A stretch of DNA of 64,000 bases from the NCBI GenBank assembly GCA_963723165.1, contig CAVRPP010000012.1:16402-80401 (forward strand). The letters run 5' to 3'. Origin of the DNA: UBA4744 sp963723165. Lineage in GTDB: Bacteria > Actinomycetota > Acidimicrobiia > Spongiisociales > UBA4744. Of the stretch, positions 1 through 8,556 are shown in pieces. How positions within the stretch are numbered: the first letter of the stretch is position 1; each line of letters begins with the position of its first letter. Below the pieces are notes generated by a model. That model had not been told where the DNA came from, made no database searches, and saw nothing but the letters and a program-made list of their open reading frames with translations. Both the position numbers and the translations under genes were made by a program.

Positions 1-755
1 TTGGGGAATCAACCGGGAATCCCATCGGAGCAACGACAGCGGACCTGGCCACCGACACCCTCGCCGCAGTCGAGTTTCTTCGAGACCAGACTCAGATCGG
101 AGATATCGGACTGATCGGGCACAGCGAGGGCGGTCTCATCGCTCCGATGGCGGCGGCTGAATCACCCGATGTGAGCTTCGCTGTGCTGCTTGCCGGCCCG
201 GGGCTACCGGGGGCCGACGTGCTCAGCACCCAAACCGGGGATCTTCTACGGGCAGGGGGCATGTCGGAAGACGCCATCGTCTGGCGCATGGGCTGGAACG
301 ACCGAATCATCGAACTGGCTGCCTCGGACGCGGCAACCACGGATGTTGCCGAGCAGATCCGCGCCCTCCTCACCGCAGCGGCGGCGGATGCCCCCGAGCT
401 GCTCGCCGGTCAGCTGAGCGACGAGGCAATAGGCCAGATGGTCGCGGCGTTCACCGATCCGTGGATGCGGTACTTCCTCGCCTACGACCCGGCGCCGGCC
501 CTGGCCCAGCTCAGTATCCCGGTGCTGGCGATGATAGGAACGCTCGATCTTCAGGTTTCCTCGGCTGACAATGTGCCGGCTCTCGAAACCGCACTCAGCT
601 CCAATCCCGACGCCACCGTGATGGAACTCGCCGGACTCAATCACCTGTTCCAGAACGCGACGACGGGCGCCGTTTCAGAATATGGGCTCATCGAGGAGAC
701 GATGGCGCCGGTGGTTCCCAAGACGATCGCCGACTGGATACTGGAGCGCTTCTGA
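1..755 (+). CDS. alpha/beta hydrolase, 3' part
   Basis: The reading frame is open from the window edge, so the N-terminus is missing. A nucleophile elbow GHSEGG is encoded near nt 120-137, with the acid in IGTLDLQ (near nt 535) and the histidine in GLNHLFQ (near nt 640), giving a full Ser-Asp-His triad in the usual order. The region between is helical and Ala/Asp-rich like the lid of serine-aminopeptidase-type hydrolases. The substrate cannot be inferred. A strong hairpin follows the stop. Family assignment is secure, exact function is not. Confidence 0.85.
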   Translation, partial: GESTGNPIGATTADLATDTLAAVEFLRDQTQIGDIGLIGHSEGGLIAPMAAAESPDVSFAVLLAGPGLPGADVLSTQTGDLLRAGGMSEDAIVWRMGWNDRIIELAASDAATTDVAEQIRALLTAAAADAPELLAGQLSDEAIGQMVAAFTDPWMRYFLAYDPAPALAQLSIPVLAMIGTLDLQVSSADNVPALETALSSNPDATVMELAGLNHLFQNATTGAVSEYGLIEETMAPVVPKTIADWILERF

Positions 756-780
756 TTCCGAGATATCTCTGTTGGGTAAT

Positions 781-799
781 TCCCCCTCAGAGAGGGGGA
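781..799 (+). terminator. hairpin after the hydrolase gene
   Basis: An 8-bp perfect stem, TCCCCCTC paired with GAGGGGGA, encloses a 3-nt loop and lies 26 nt after the hydrolase stop. Only a weak T-rich stretch follows (near nt 810-820), so it could be an intrinsic terminator or an mRNA-end hairpin. Confidence 0.5.
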
Positions 800-907
800 C
801 CATTCAAAAGTTGTCTCTTTGCGTGCCTTCGACAACTACCTACACCGCGTGTTTGTTACGGTTTCTCACCTACTCACAGTTTCAGTCTGTCCCAGGAGGA
901 GCCGACC

Positions 908-1339
908 GTGGAGGACACCATCAGCAACCGCATCAACGCAGACCGTCGGGGAGTGCTGTCCTCACTCTGGATCTTCGTCTTGTTCAATATGCTCTTCCGT
1001 GACATCCACGAGTTCGCTCGTCCGGGCTGGATCGAAGAACTCATGTCGATGGAAGTTGCCGAAGGGCTGCTGCTCGCATCCGGGATCGTGCTGAGCCTGT
1101 TCATCTCGATGATCGTGTTGAACCGAGTGCTGTCTTCCACCGCAGCCCGCTGGGCCAACGTCACGGTTTCCGTCGTGGCTATCGCGGCAATGGTCGCCAA
1201 TCCACCGGGCGACCTCGACGACATCTGGTTCTTCGTCGTCGAGATCCTCGCCCTGCTGGCGATCATCGGTCTTGCCTGGACCTGGCGGATGGACCCGGCT
1301 GAGCGCAGCCCTGATCCGGTGGTAGCGAGCGAGACCTAG
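908..1339 (+). CDS. small four-helix membrane protein (DUF6326-like)
   Basis: A 143-residue protein with a GTG start placed 8 nt after a clear AGGAGG (894-899). Four hydrophobic segments can be seen (about residues 17-33, 50-70, 80-97 and 107-126), separated by short charged loops. The second loop carries NPPGDLDD, which resembles the DUF6326 family of small integral membrane proteins. No catalytic motif is visible and the role is unknown. Its stop TAG lies against the end of a degraded antisense frame. Confidence 0.75.
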   Translation: MEDTISNRINADRRGVLSSLWIFVLFNMLFRDIHEFARPGWIEELMSMEVAEGLLLASGIVLSLFISMIVLNRVLSSTAARWANVTVSVVAIAAMVANPPGDLDDIWFFVVEILALLAIIGLAWTWRMDPAERSPDPVVASET

Positions 1340-1521
1340 CGCTCCCAGACCGGGGAGGGGAAGCCCCGGACGTCCTCAGCGACCAGATACACCGTCTCGG
1401 TTCCGATCTTGGCAATCGGTTGCCGTCGGAGTCAGTGGATCACGCCGCGACCAACCACATCTTCCAAGGGTCGCGTGTAGTAGCGGTAGAAGTCGCCCTC
1501 CGACACGAACCTTCACCCCCA
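1336..1521 (-). pseudogene. remnant of an antisense gene (3' end only)
   Basis: Read on the minus strand, the region just after the preceding gene encodes a protein-like tail: FYRYYTRPLEDVVGRGVIH, then an in-frame TGA (near 1431), then IAKIGTETVYLVAEDV and FPSPVWER ending in TAG at 1338-1336. Composition and phrase structure look like real protein rather than random frame. A second stop occurs near 1517. No start or ribosome site is seen, so it is read as the decayed C-terminal end of a lost gene whose family I do not recognise. Confidence 0.4.
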
Positions 1522-1680
1522 CGGGGGACCATCTCGACCTAGACCAGGCCCTTCGGGGTGGTAGTCCCGGTTCGCCTCCTGGACGACTTCACTATTTCAC
1601 GAATAGGTCTTGGGAACGTCTATGGTCGGTCTACCGCACCCACAAGGGTGTCCCAGAGAGTGGAAGTCAAATTGGCGAAC
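1340..1680. other. 341-bp stretch without an intact gene
   Basis: The first half holds the antisense remnant described for 1336-1521. The second half contains CCCC-CACG-GGGG (near 1516-1527), a possible short hairpin, and open but start-poor sequence leading into the FAD oxidoreductase. No tRNA, small RNA or convincing promoter is visible. Confidence 0.5.
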
Positions 1681-3105
1681 ATGCAGATCACCGGCGCTAC
1701 TGGCGACCCGTGCATAATCACAGCCGAGTCGCTGGAGACCTTCGCAGCTGGTCTCGACGGGTCATTGTTCTACCCCAGCGACGAGGGTTACAGCCAGGCG
1801 ACTCTCCTGTGGAACGGGATGATCAAGAAGAAACCGGCCGTGGCCGTCCAGGCCGGATCCACCCGGGACGTGGTTCGGACTGTCGACTTCGTTCGCGACA
1901 ACGGGTTGGAACTGTCCATAAGGGGTGGCGGACACAACATCGCGGGCCTGGCACTGTCCGACGGTGGCATCACGCTCGATATGTCGCGAATGAAGAACGT
2001 CGAGGTCGATAGTGACGCACATAAGGCCAGGGTCGGCCCGGGCTGCACTCTCGGCGACATCGATCGAGTTACCCAGGAACACGGTCTGGCCACCACGCTC
2101 GGCTTCGTCTCCGAGACTGGGACCGTGGGGCTGACCGTCGGTGGTGGGTTCGGCTATCTGACTCGTCGATTCGGGTGGACGGTCGACGACCTCGACGAGG
2201 TGGAGATTGTGACCGCGGACGGGACCGTGCGGCGCGCCTCCCGCATAGCGAACGAAGACCTCTTCTGGGCGCTCCGGGGAGGCGGCGGCAACTTCGGCGT
2301 TGTCACCGAGTTCGTCTATCGGCTCCATGAGGTCGGCCCGGAAGTCACGGCTGGACTGATCGCCTGGCCGGCGACAGAGGCCGAGAGTGTTCTGGAACTG
2401 TATCGCAAGGTCACCGAATCGGCGCGACGCGAGTTGACCGTGGCCGTCTTGATGCGCAACGCCCCCACTGCCCCGTGGATGCCCGAGGCCACCCAAGGTA
2501 CACCGATCATCGCTCTTGTCGTGTGCCACTCAGGCAGCCTCGAGCAGGCAGAGATTGACCTGGCGCCGATCAAGTCCCATGGAGAGCCGTTGGCCGACCT
2601 GATCCAGGTCAAAGAGTACGTCGCCCAACAGTCGATGCTGGACGCCACCCAGCCAAAGGGGATGCACTACTACTGGAAGTCGGAGTTCCTTCCCAGTCTC
2701 AGCGACGATGTCCTCGACACTTACAAGAATCAGTTCGTGGACAACACCTCACCCGCCAACCAAATCGTACTCTTCCATCTCGCCGGTGCGCTCAACGACC
2801 ATCCCGAGGATGACGGAGCGATAGGAAACCGTGAGGCCGCCTATGCCTGCGTAATCCAGGCGATGTGGCCCGAGGATTCACCCACCGGATACGCGTACCG
2901 TGAATGGGTCCGGAGCGCCTGGGAAGCGCTGAAGCCGTACTCCACCGGAGGCAACTACGTGAACTTCCAGACCGAGGAAGAGGCGGAAGAGCGCACCCTG
3001 GAGTCATATCGGGCCAACTACCAACGTTTGGAAACGGTCAAGGCGAAGTACGACCCTTCAAACCTGTTCCGCGTGAACCGAAACATCCAGCCCCGGAGCG
3101 CATAA
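1681..3105 (+). CDS. FAD-binding oxidoreductase (BBE/VAO type)
   Basis: About 474 residues. The N-terminal FAD domain contains RGGGHNIAG, whose His85 is the expected site of covalent 8-alpha-histidyl FAD linkage, followed by GGGFGYLTRRFG and RGGGGNFGVVTEF. The C-terminus YDPSNLFRVNRNI is the berberine-bridge-enzyme (BBE) tail. Family members oxidise sugars, alkaloids or lipophilic alcohols with O2; the substrate is not evident. The frame stays open upstream to about 1558 with GTG codons at 1648 and 1660. ATG 1681 is preferred because homologues have only a short extension before the FAD domain, but no good ribosome site precedes any candidate. Confidence 0.85.
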   Translation: MQITGATGDPCIITAESLETFAAGLDGSLFYPSDEGYSQATLLWNGMIKKKPAVAVQAGSTRDVVRTVDFVRDNGLELSIRGGGHNIAGLALSDGGITLDMSRMKNVEVDSDAHKARVGPGCTLGDIDRVTQEHGLATTLGFVSETGTVGLTVGGGFGYLTRRFGWTVDDLDEVEIVTADGTVRRASRIANEDLFWALRGGGGNFGVVTEFVYRLHEVGPEVTAGLIAWPATEAESVLELYRKVTESARRELTVAVLMRNAPTAPWMPEATQGTPIIALVVCHSGSLEQAEIDLAPIKSHGEPLADLIQVKEYVAQQSMLDATQPKGMHYYWKSEFLPSLSDDVLDTYKNQFVDNTSPANQIVLFHLAGALNDHPEDDGAIGNREAAYACVIQAMWPEDSPTGYAYREWVRSAWEALKPYSTGGNYVNFQTEEEAEERTLESYRANYQRLETVKAKYDPSNLFRVNRNIQPRSA

Positions 3106-3170
3106 CTCCGAGCAGAAACCCACCTCCGGCCGCTGAAAAACGCTGTTAGACAAGTGGGGGCTTGCTCAGT

Positions 3171-3811
3171 TCACTTGAGGCTGAACGGTGGGTATTCGTC
3201 GGTGACGAACAACGACATGTAGGCACTGACCCTCAGCGCCCATCGGCCGACGCCGACTATGTAATCGAAGAGGGCCCGTGGGTAGCGTCCTGTGAAAAGG
3301 ATTGCGAACCAGGCGATAACCCACACCACCAGGCCGATGACCGCGAGTACGGCGAGCACTATGTAGTGCGGAATGGCCAGGAGCCATTTGACCAACGGCA
3401 GCCAGCGATTCAGGTCCTGCTCGACGTCGGGGTAGTCGATCTCGAGGTGGACCGATTGTTCTTCGACCGTGGATGGGTATTTGTCGGTCAAGAGAAAGAA
3501 GTAGGCGGTCACCCTGGCTCCGAACCGGGTCAGTTCCCGGGCGAAGTCGAACCACCAGCGAGGGTACCGCTGCCGGAAAACGATCATCAGCATCGTGGCG
3601 AGGAAGAGCCCGGCAGTGATCCCTCCACCGGTCCTCTCGATCTTTTCGCCGGCCTCGACCATCGTCTCGGTTCCGGTTGCGGTCAGCACCGCCAGGATGA
3701 TGCCGATCGGGATGATCCAGAGCAGCCGGAAGAAGGTCGTGAACCGGTCGAGTTCCTCCGGATAATCGACGTCGAGGCGCGTGCTGCATATGACTCAGAT
3801 TGGGTGACCAC
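3171..3811 (-). pseudogene. DUF4389 membrane protein with 2-nt frameshift
   Basis: The body of the gene (frame 3171 to about 3775) encodes a DUF4389 protein: LDVDYPEELDRF, a first membrane block, then a second unit with HLEIDYPDVEQDLNRW and two more membrane segments ending in SLFVTDEYPPFSLK. In that frame there is no start codon: a TGA lies just upstream of the first conserved residues. A perfect start exists in another frame: AGGAGG (3822-3817), 5 nt, GTG at 3811. Removing two bases from the GCGC at 3777-3781 joins them as M-V-T-Q-S-E-S-Y-A-A-R-L-D-V-D-Y, the expected family N-terminus. It is either a recent dinucleotide-duplication pseudogene or an assembly error. Confidence 0.65.
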
Positions 3812-4081
3812 GTTTTCCTCCTGATGCCACTACCTGAACCACCATCACAAGCGACGATTGGATTCGATAGGGTCGGACGGCCCCTTTGATCGTTCGAAAG
3901 TCTGTTATGGAAAGCCGGAACGCCACACAGCCGGTGCGACAGGCGAAGGTTTGCTCTCCTCGCAGGAGCGGGCGCTGGACGACGGACCGGACAACTACGG
4001 CGTAGATTTCCCGGGGCGCGGGACAAGACCCATCTACGCTGTCCGGGCCGCGGCCGGAAGCGCGACGCAGGAGGGAGATCC
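3812..4081. other. 270-bp divergent intergenic region
   Basis: This lies between the minus-strand DUF4389 gene and the plus-strand flavoprotein. It contains both ribosome-binding sites (AGGAGG minus 3822-3817; AGGAGGG plus 4069-4075). Reading frames here have no protein-like composition. Promoters for both genes must sit here, but no confident -35/-10 pair was identified. Confidence 0.5.
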
Positions 4082-5494
4082 GTGGCTGACTTCGACATGG
4101 TGGTGATTGGATCAGGACCGGCCGGGGAGAAGGCTGCCGCCCAGGCGGCCTACTTCGGCAAGCGCGTGGCGATTGTGGAACGAGCTGCCCGACCCGGAGG
4201 GGCCCCGGTCAACACCGGAGGCATTCCGACCAAGACCCTCCGGGAGACCGCCCAGTATTTGACGGGTTTCCGGAGACGGGAAATCTACGGCGTCGGGATC
4301 GGCCTGGGATCCAACGTGACGGTGGAACTTCTCCACGTCCGATCGGCAGAGGTCTCAGAATTGATGGCCCAAGCTGTGCTCCACAATCTTGAACGGCACC
4401 ATATCGAGCTGGTGCACGGTGAAGCGACGCTGGGAACCGACCGCTCGGTGACCGTTACTGCCCCGGACGGTTCGAGCCGTTCGATCAGCGCCGATGTAGT
4501 TCTTATCGCAACAGGGTCGCGGCCGTTCCACGCCCCCGGCATCCCTTTCGACGATCCCGACGTGCACGACTCGTCGACCATTCTCGATATCGGCACAATA
4601 CCCGCCAGGCTGGTTGTGATCGGCGGGGGCCCGGTCGGGTCTGAATACGCCTCGATCTTCACGGCTCTCGGGTCCAAGGTCACTCTGATCGACGCCGGGG
4701 AGCGTCTGATGCCTTTTCTCGACGTGGAGATTTCTGTGTTGGTCTCCACCATTTTCGCCAGAGAAGGGATGGACGTCATCCTTCATTCTGCCGGAACTGA
4801 GGTTGAGCGCACGGGGGACACGCTGCGGGTGGTGCTGCCGGACGGCCGGGTTCTCTTTCCCGACAAGGTTTTGTTCGCAGCGGGAAGGACGGCCAACACC
4901 GACGGCATCGGTCTGGGCGAGGCAGGGGTGGAGCTCGATCAGCGCGGCCACATCACCGTAGACGAGGACTATCAGACGACCGTACCCGGCGTATACGCCG
5001 CTGGTGACGTGATCGGGCCGCCTGCGTTGGCATCGGTATCCGCCGAGCAAGGCCGGGTGGCGGCGTGCCACGCCTTCGGCATTCCCTTCAAGCAAACGGT
5101 GGACCCCTCACCGCCATTCGGCGTCTACTCGATACCGGAGATCGGGATGATGGGCATGACGGAAGAAGCTGCTGCTCAGGCGAACATCGACTACGAAGTT
5201 GGTCGCTCCTGGTTCGAGGACAACCCGCGCAGCCGCATAGCCGGTGTCACCGACGGGCTGATCAAGTTGGTGTTCCGCAGCGACGACCGTCGTCTCCTCG
5301 GAGTCCATGTGGTTGGAGAAGAAGCAGCGGAGTTGGTCCATCAAGGTCAGGCGATCGTCCAGGCGGGAGAAACGATCGATCAGTTCATCCACTCCACCTA
5401 CAACATTCCAACCCGCAGCGAAGCGTACAAGTACGCGGCCTACGACGGCCTGCAACGGCTCTCCGGGCACCCGGTTGGGCGCCGCGACGCATAA
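4082..5494 (+). CDS. sthA: soluble NAD(P) transhydrogenase-like flavoprotein
   Basis: A 470-residue pyridine-nucleotide-disulfide-oxidoreductase-fold protein with a GTG start 6 nt after AGGAGGG. FAD motif VVIGSGPAGEKAA is near residue 7, NAD(P) motif VIGGGPVGSEYAS near residue 178, FAD-ribityl motif YAAGDVIG near 305, and the dimerisation domain is C-terminal. The active-site region reads GGAPVNTGGIPTKTLRE, so the CxxxxC redox disulfide of lipoamide or mercuric reductases is absent. NTGGIPTKTLRE matches Si-specific (SthA) transhydrogenases, which move hydride between NADPH and NAD+ without a disulfide. Both cysteine positions are changed, whereas E. coli SthA keeps one. Confidence 0.8.
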   Translation: MADFDMVVIGSGPAGEKAAAQAAYFGKRVAIVERAARPGGAPVNTGGIPTKTLRETAQYLTGFRRREIYGVGIGLGSNVTVELLHVRSAEVSELMAQAVLHNLERHHIELVHGEATLGTDRSVTVTAPDGSSRSISADVVLIATGSRPFHAPGIPFDDPDVHDSSTILDIGTIPARLVVIGGGPVGSEYASIFTALGSKVTLIDAGERLMPFLDVEISVLVSTIFAREGMDVILHSAGTEVERTGDTLRVVLPDGRVLFPDKVLFAAGRTANTDGIGLGEAGVELDQRGHITVDEDYQTTVPGVYAAGDVIGPPALASVSAEQGRVAACHAFGIPFKQTVDPSPPFGVYSIPEIGMMGMTEEAAAQANIDYEVGRSWFEDNPRSRIAGVTDGLIKLVFRSDDRRLLGVHVVGEEAAELVHQGQAIVQAGETIDQFIHSTYNIPTRSEAYKYAAYDGLQRLSGHPVGRRDA

Positions 5495-5515
5495 CCGATC
5501 GGAGCTGGACCCGGT

Positions 5516-6487
5516 TTACAACCAGCCGCTGCGGCGAAAGAATCCGTAGAGGCTTCCGGCCACCACCACCATGACCCCGACTACGACGGGGAATCCCCAG
5601 CCGGCATCAATGCCCGGCATCCGCTGGAAATTCATCCCGAATATCCCGGCGATCAAAGTGGGCACAACGGCTACTGCCACCCAGGCCGAAATCTTTCGCA
5701 TGTCCTCGTTCTGGCGGACACTCACCTGGGTCAGGTTCGCCTCCAGAACGCTGGTCAGCAGGTCCCGGTAGGCGGCCACCTGATCCGAAAGCCGCAGGAC
5801 GTGGTCGTAGACGTCACGGAAGTACTCCTTCATATCTTCCGGGATGACGTCGAAGAAGCCCCGGCCCAGGCGATTGAGTGGATCTATCAACGATGTCACC
5901 GCTTGTTGAAACTCGAGTACCTCGCGGTTGAGGAAGTAGATCCTTTCGACCGGGTTTGCCCACTCGGATGAGAAGACTTCCTTCTCGACCTCCTGGATGT
6001 CCTTGCCGAGACCATCGACGACAGGGACGTAATCGTCGACGACGCGGTCCATGACCCTGTGCAGCACGGCGCTCGGGCCCATCCTGAGCAGCTCGGGGAC
6101 CCGCTCGAGGCTGCGGCGAGCTTCGGTCAGGCCGGATGCCTCGCCGTGACGGACCACCACGGCAAAGCGGTCGCCGACGAAGAGGAGAATCTCGCCAAAT
6201 TCGATTTCCTCTTCGAGATCGATGTAGCGGGCGCTTTTCAGGACCACGAAGACAGTGTCGTCGTAGATCTCCAGTTTGGGCCGCTGATGGGCCTTCATGG
6301 CATCCTCGACGGCCAATTCGTGCAGGTCGAACTCGTCGCGAACGGCAGCAAACTCGTCGGCCGTTGGTTCGAAGAGACCGATCCAGGCAAACGAGTCCGG
6401 CTCGGTAGTGGCGCTGCGGGCACCGACGATGGGTTGGTCGCCCGGGCGGCGCACCCCGTTGTCGTAGATGGCGCAGTCGATGATCAC
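5516..6487 (-). CDS. corA: CorA-family Mg2+/Co2+ transporter
   Basis: About 323 residues. A large acidic cytoplasmic domain with long helices precedes two C-terminal membrane segments. The signature GMN occurs in IAGIFGMNFQRMP (near residue 283), just after the first membrane helix, which defines CorA pores. GTG 6487 is chosen because it begins MIIDCAIYDNG, the normal family start, and because CACAAT sits 6 nt upstream; a TTG at 6526 would add 13 unconserved residues. It ends 22 nt from the convergent transhydrogenase-like gene. Confidence 0.88.
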   Translation of the reverse strand: MIIDCAIYDNGVRRPGDQPIVGARSATTEPDSFAWIGLFEPTADEFAAVRDEFDLHELAVEDAMKAHQRPKLEIYDDTVFVVLKSARYIDLEEEIEFGEILLFVGDRFAVVVRHGEASGLTEARRSLERVPELLRMGPSAVLHRVMDRVVDDYVPVVDGLGKDIQEVEKEVFSSEWANPVERIYFLNREVLEFQQAVTSLIDPLNRLGRGFFDVIPEDMKEYFRDVYDHVLRLSDQVAAYRDLLTSVLEANLTQVSVRQNEDMRKISAWVAVAVVPTLIAGIFGMNFQRMPGIDAGWGFPVVVGVMVVVAGSLYGFFRRSGWL

Positions 6488-6570
6488 GGGCCCATTGTGC
6501 CAGGGTTGTTGGCTGTGGGTGACCAATCCGGCGGGGTCTCATGCCGGATACGACGGCCGGTCGTTGGGTG

Positions 6571-6984
6571 TCAGGAACCCCGGTCCATGTCGAGCACTAG
6601 CTCGATCTCGCCCTGCAGCCTCAGTAACTCCGCGTACGCTTCCGGGAAGCTCCCAACGTCAGCATTGGTGGGGGGACACTCGAAGAACGCCTCTTCTGCG
6701 ACCTCGACCCAATCCGTCACCGTGTCGTCGATGGCGAGATCGGGAGTAGGGAAGAGTGTTGCCCGGTTACTGCGAAGGAACGCCAGCACCTCGCTGCAGG
6801 TAGCCCGGGAAGGGTCCTCGCCGCTGGTCAACTCGGCCGGAATAGAAGCAGTGATCCGTTCCCAGGCCGGTTCCCACTCTGCCACCGTCGGCCGTGGTTC
6901 ACTGCAAGACACGGACAGCAACGCAAGTGCCAGGAAAGTGACGACGACGGTATGTCGATGGAGGCGGCCGGAAATCTTGGACAT
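6571..6984 (-). CDS. hypothetical lipoprotein
   Basis: A 137-residue protein with a Lys/Arg-containing N-terminus, a hydrophobic core and lipobox LLSVSC (Cys near residue 27), so it is probably an exported, lipid-anchored protein. The mature part is acidic and helical with two further cysteines (ATCSEV, FECPP) that could form a disulfide. No family is recognised. A TAGCAT hexamer stands 9 nt before the ATG. Confidence 0.65.
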   Translation of the reverse strand: MSKISGRLHRHTVVVTFLALALLSVSCSEPRPTVAEWEPAWERITASIPAELTSGEDPSRATCSEVLAFLRSNRATLFPTPDLAIDDTVTDWVEVAEEAFFECPPTNADVGSFPEAYAELLRLQGEIELVLDMDRGS

Positions 6985-6993
6985 CGCGGGAAA

Positions 6994-6999
6994 ATGCTA
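6994..6999 (-). promoter_or_regulatory. putative -10 box of the lipoprotein gene
   Basis: TAGCAT on the minus strand, with 9 nt before the ATG at 6984 and no Shine-Dalgarno sequence between, suggests a near-leaderless mRNA. No -35 consensus is visible. Confidence 0.3.
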
Positions 7000-7152
7000 A
7001 CCGGCCTCACCGCCATCCCGATTCCACTCGGGAGAACGCAAGGGTCGTTTGAGGTCTCGCAGCTTTCACAACACCGTCAGGCGTTCCGATATTGGAAAGA
7101 CATGGCCAGCTCTCGCCGTGGCGCTGATTGTTCCCGTCGTCAGGCGGAGTTG

Positions 7153-8364
7153 CTACCGCTCGTCGAAAATGGTGATGACTCCGGAGTAGCTGGACACCCA
7201 GACCCGGCGGGTGACGTCGTCGAAGGTGATACCGATGGGATGGTGGGCGACCGATAGCGTCTGCAGCACCGACATCGTGTCGGTGGCCACTTTGGCGACC
7301 GTATCCGAGTTGTAGTTGACCACATAGAGGGCGGTCCCGTCACCGGAGATGGCCATGCTGCGCGGGGCGCTGCCCGTCGCCACCCGGGCTGCCACGTCTC
7401 CTGTTGCCAGGTCGATCTTGACTACCCGGCCTTCGCCATTCAACGTTGCGTACAGGTAATCCCCGGTGGGGTCCATGACCAGATGACGCGGGTTGGCGCC
7501 GACACCTTCCAGCCACGAAACCGACAGCTCGGCGAGATCCAGAACTGCGATCCGGGTCGATCCCATCACGGCCACGTAGGCCGTCTCCGAATCGGGATCG
7601 ACCGCGATGCCACGGGGATGCCGGCCGACCTCGACCCTGGCCACCTCTTTCCCGTTTTCGACAGCAATGACACTGACATCAAAGCTGCACCAGTTGGCAA
7701 CCAGCAGCAACCGGTCGTCGGGAGTCACGGCCAGGTATTTGGGTACCGCCCCAACCGGGATGATCTGGTCTACCAGCAGGGTCGCCGTGTCGATCCTGTA
7801 GACGAAGCTCTCATCCCAGCCGGCCAAACCGCACCCGTCCCCGCCCGGTCGGGTGAACCCTTTCCCGTACATCTGGTAGTTCGACACGTAGCCGTGAGCG
7901 CCGTCGCTGGTGAAGGCTGCCTCAACCGGAGCACCCTGGTGCTCACCCTGGAACCCGAAGTCGGTCAGATCCACCGTATCGGAGAGGGTCTCCACCAGCT
8001 CGAAGGTCCGGTTGTAAACGGTGACGGTGTGCCGGTACATCATGTTCTGGGCGAAGAAGAGGCCGTTGCCCGAGTGGACTATCGACTTCGGGGATAGGTC
8101 TCCGGTGATCGTCGCCACTTGCTCGAGCGCCAGAGAGGCGGCCACCGGGAGCGGTGTCGTTGTTGTTGTTGTTGTGGGGCTGGGATTGGTGGTCGTCGTT
8201 GAGGTGATCGACGTCGTAGTAGTGGGAGTCACGATCGTCGTGGTGGTGGTCGTGGCGACGCTCGCGGCGGTCGCGGGGAGGGGCTCATCGGCGCTCGTCG
8301 CCGTACAGGCCCCGAGAAGCACCAACCAGGCCAGGAAGAGAGAGCGATAAGACGTGGTGTTCAT
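7153..8364 (-). CDS. exported YVTN-type beta-propeller lipoprotein
   Basis: A 403-residue protein with an N-terminal signal ending in lipobox VLLGAC, then a Thr-rich linker (about residues 38-72, runs of TTTTTT) like those that span the actinobacterial envelope. The rest is a beta-propeller of repeated blades with phrases such as VTPDDRLLLVANW, VDPDSETAYVAV, MDPTGDYLYATLNG and SGDGTALYVVNYNSDTV, typical of YVTN/lactonase-like repeats. It probably works outside the membrane as a binding scaffold or enzyme; the ligand is unknown. Part of the linker is coded by a run of ACA codons. Confidence 0.8.
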   Translation of the reverse strand: MNTTSYRSLFLAWLVLLGACTATSADEPLPATAASVATTTTTTIVTPTTTTSITSTTTTNPSPTTTTTTTPLPVAASLALEQVATITGDLSPKSIVHSGNGLFFAQNMMYRHTVTVYNRTFELVETLSDTVDLTDFGFQGEHQGAPVEAAFTSDGAHGYVSNYQMYGKGFTRPGGDGCGLAGWDESFVYRIDTATLLVDQIIPVGAVPKYLAVTPDDRLLLVANWCSFDVSVIAVENGKEVARVEVGRHPRGIAVDPDSETAYVAVMGSTRIAVLDLAELSVSWLEGVGANPRHLVMDPTGDYLYATLNGEGRVVKIDLATGDVAARVATGSAPRSMAISGDGTALYVVNYNSDTVAKVATDTMSVLQTLSVAHHPIGITFDDVTRRVWVSSYSGVITIFDER

Positions 8365-8412
8365 ACGATCCCGGCAGCGTAGACGGCCCCGGAGCGTTTC
8401 CCGACAATCAGT

Positions 8413-8556
8413 TCAGATAGTGGCGAGATCGTCGAGCAGCGCCTTCCGGTTGGAGGTGTCCTCGATCCGGTCCTCCTTTTCGAGGAGATCCCAGGTTCTG
8501 TTGAAGCACTCATCCGCAATACGATGATGAGCGCCCTGGATATCGAACTCTGTCAC
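8413..8556 (-). CDS. 47-residue protein coupled to the DUF35 gene
   Basis: Its GTG start (8556) overlaps the TGA of the upstream DUF35 gene as GTGA, which implies translational coupling. The product begins MTEFDIQGAHHRIADECFN, then RTWDLLEKED, and ends DDLATI. The phrase AHHR-ADECFNRTWDLL faintly resembles the N-terminus of longer actinobacterial hypotheticals, so this may be a shortened relative. No function can be given. Confidence 0.5.
   Translation of the reverse strand: MTEFDIQGAHHRIADECFNRTWDLLEKEDRIEDTSNRKALLDDLATI

Noticed and set aside
3166..4098. 310-codon minus-strand frame over the DUF4389 gene and the upstream gap
   Set aside because: Its composition is Arg/Pro-rich and it runs opposite to or out of frame with a family-like protein. 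It is a shadow frame.
5814..6542. 242-codon minus-strand frame inside corA
   Set aside because: Arg-rich, low-complexity text; the +1 frame of corA encodes a full CorA with GMN motif.
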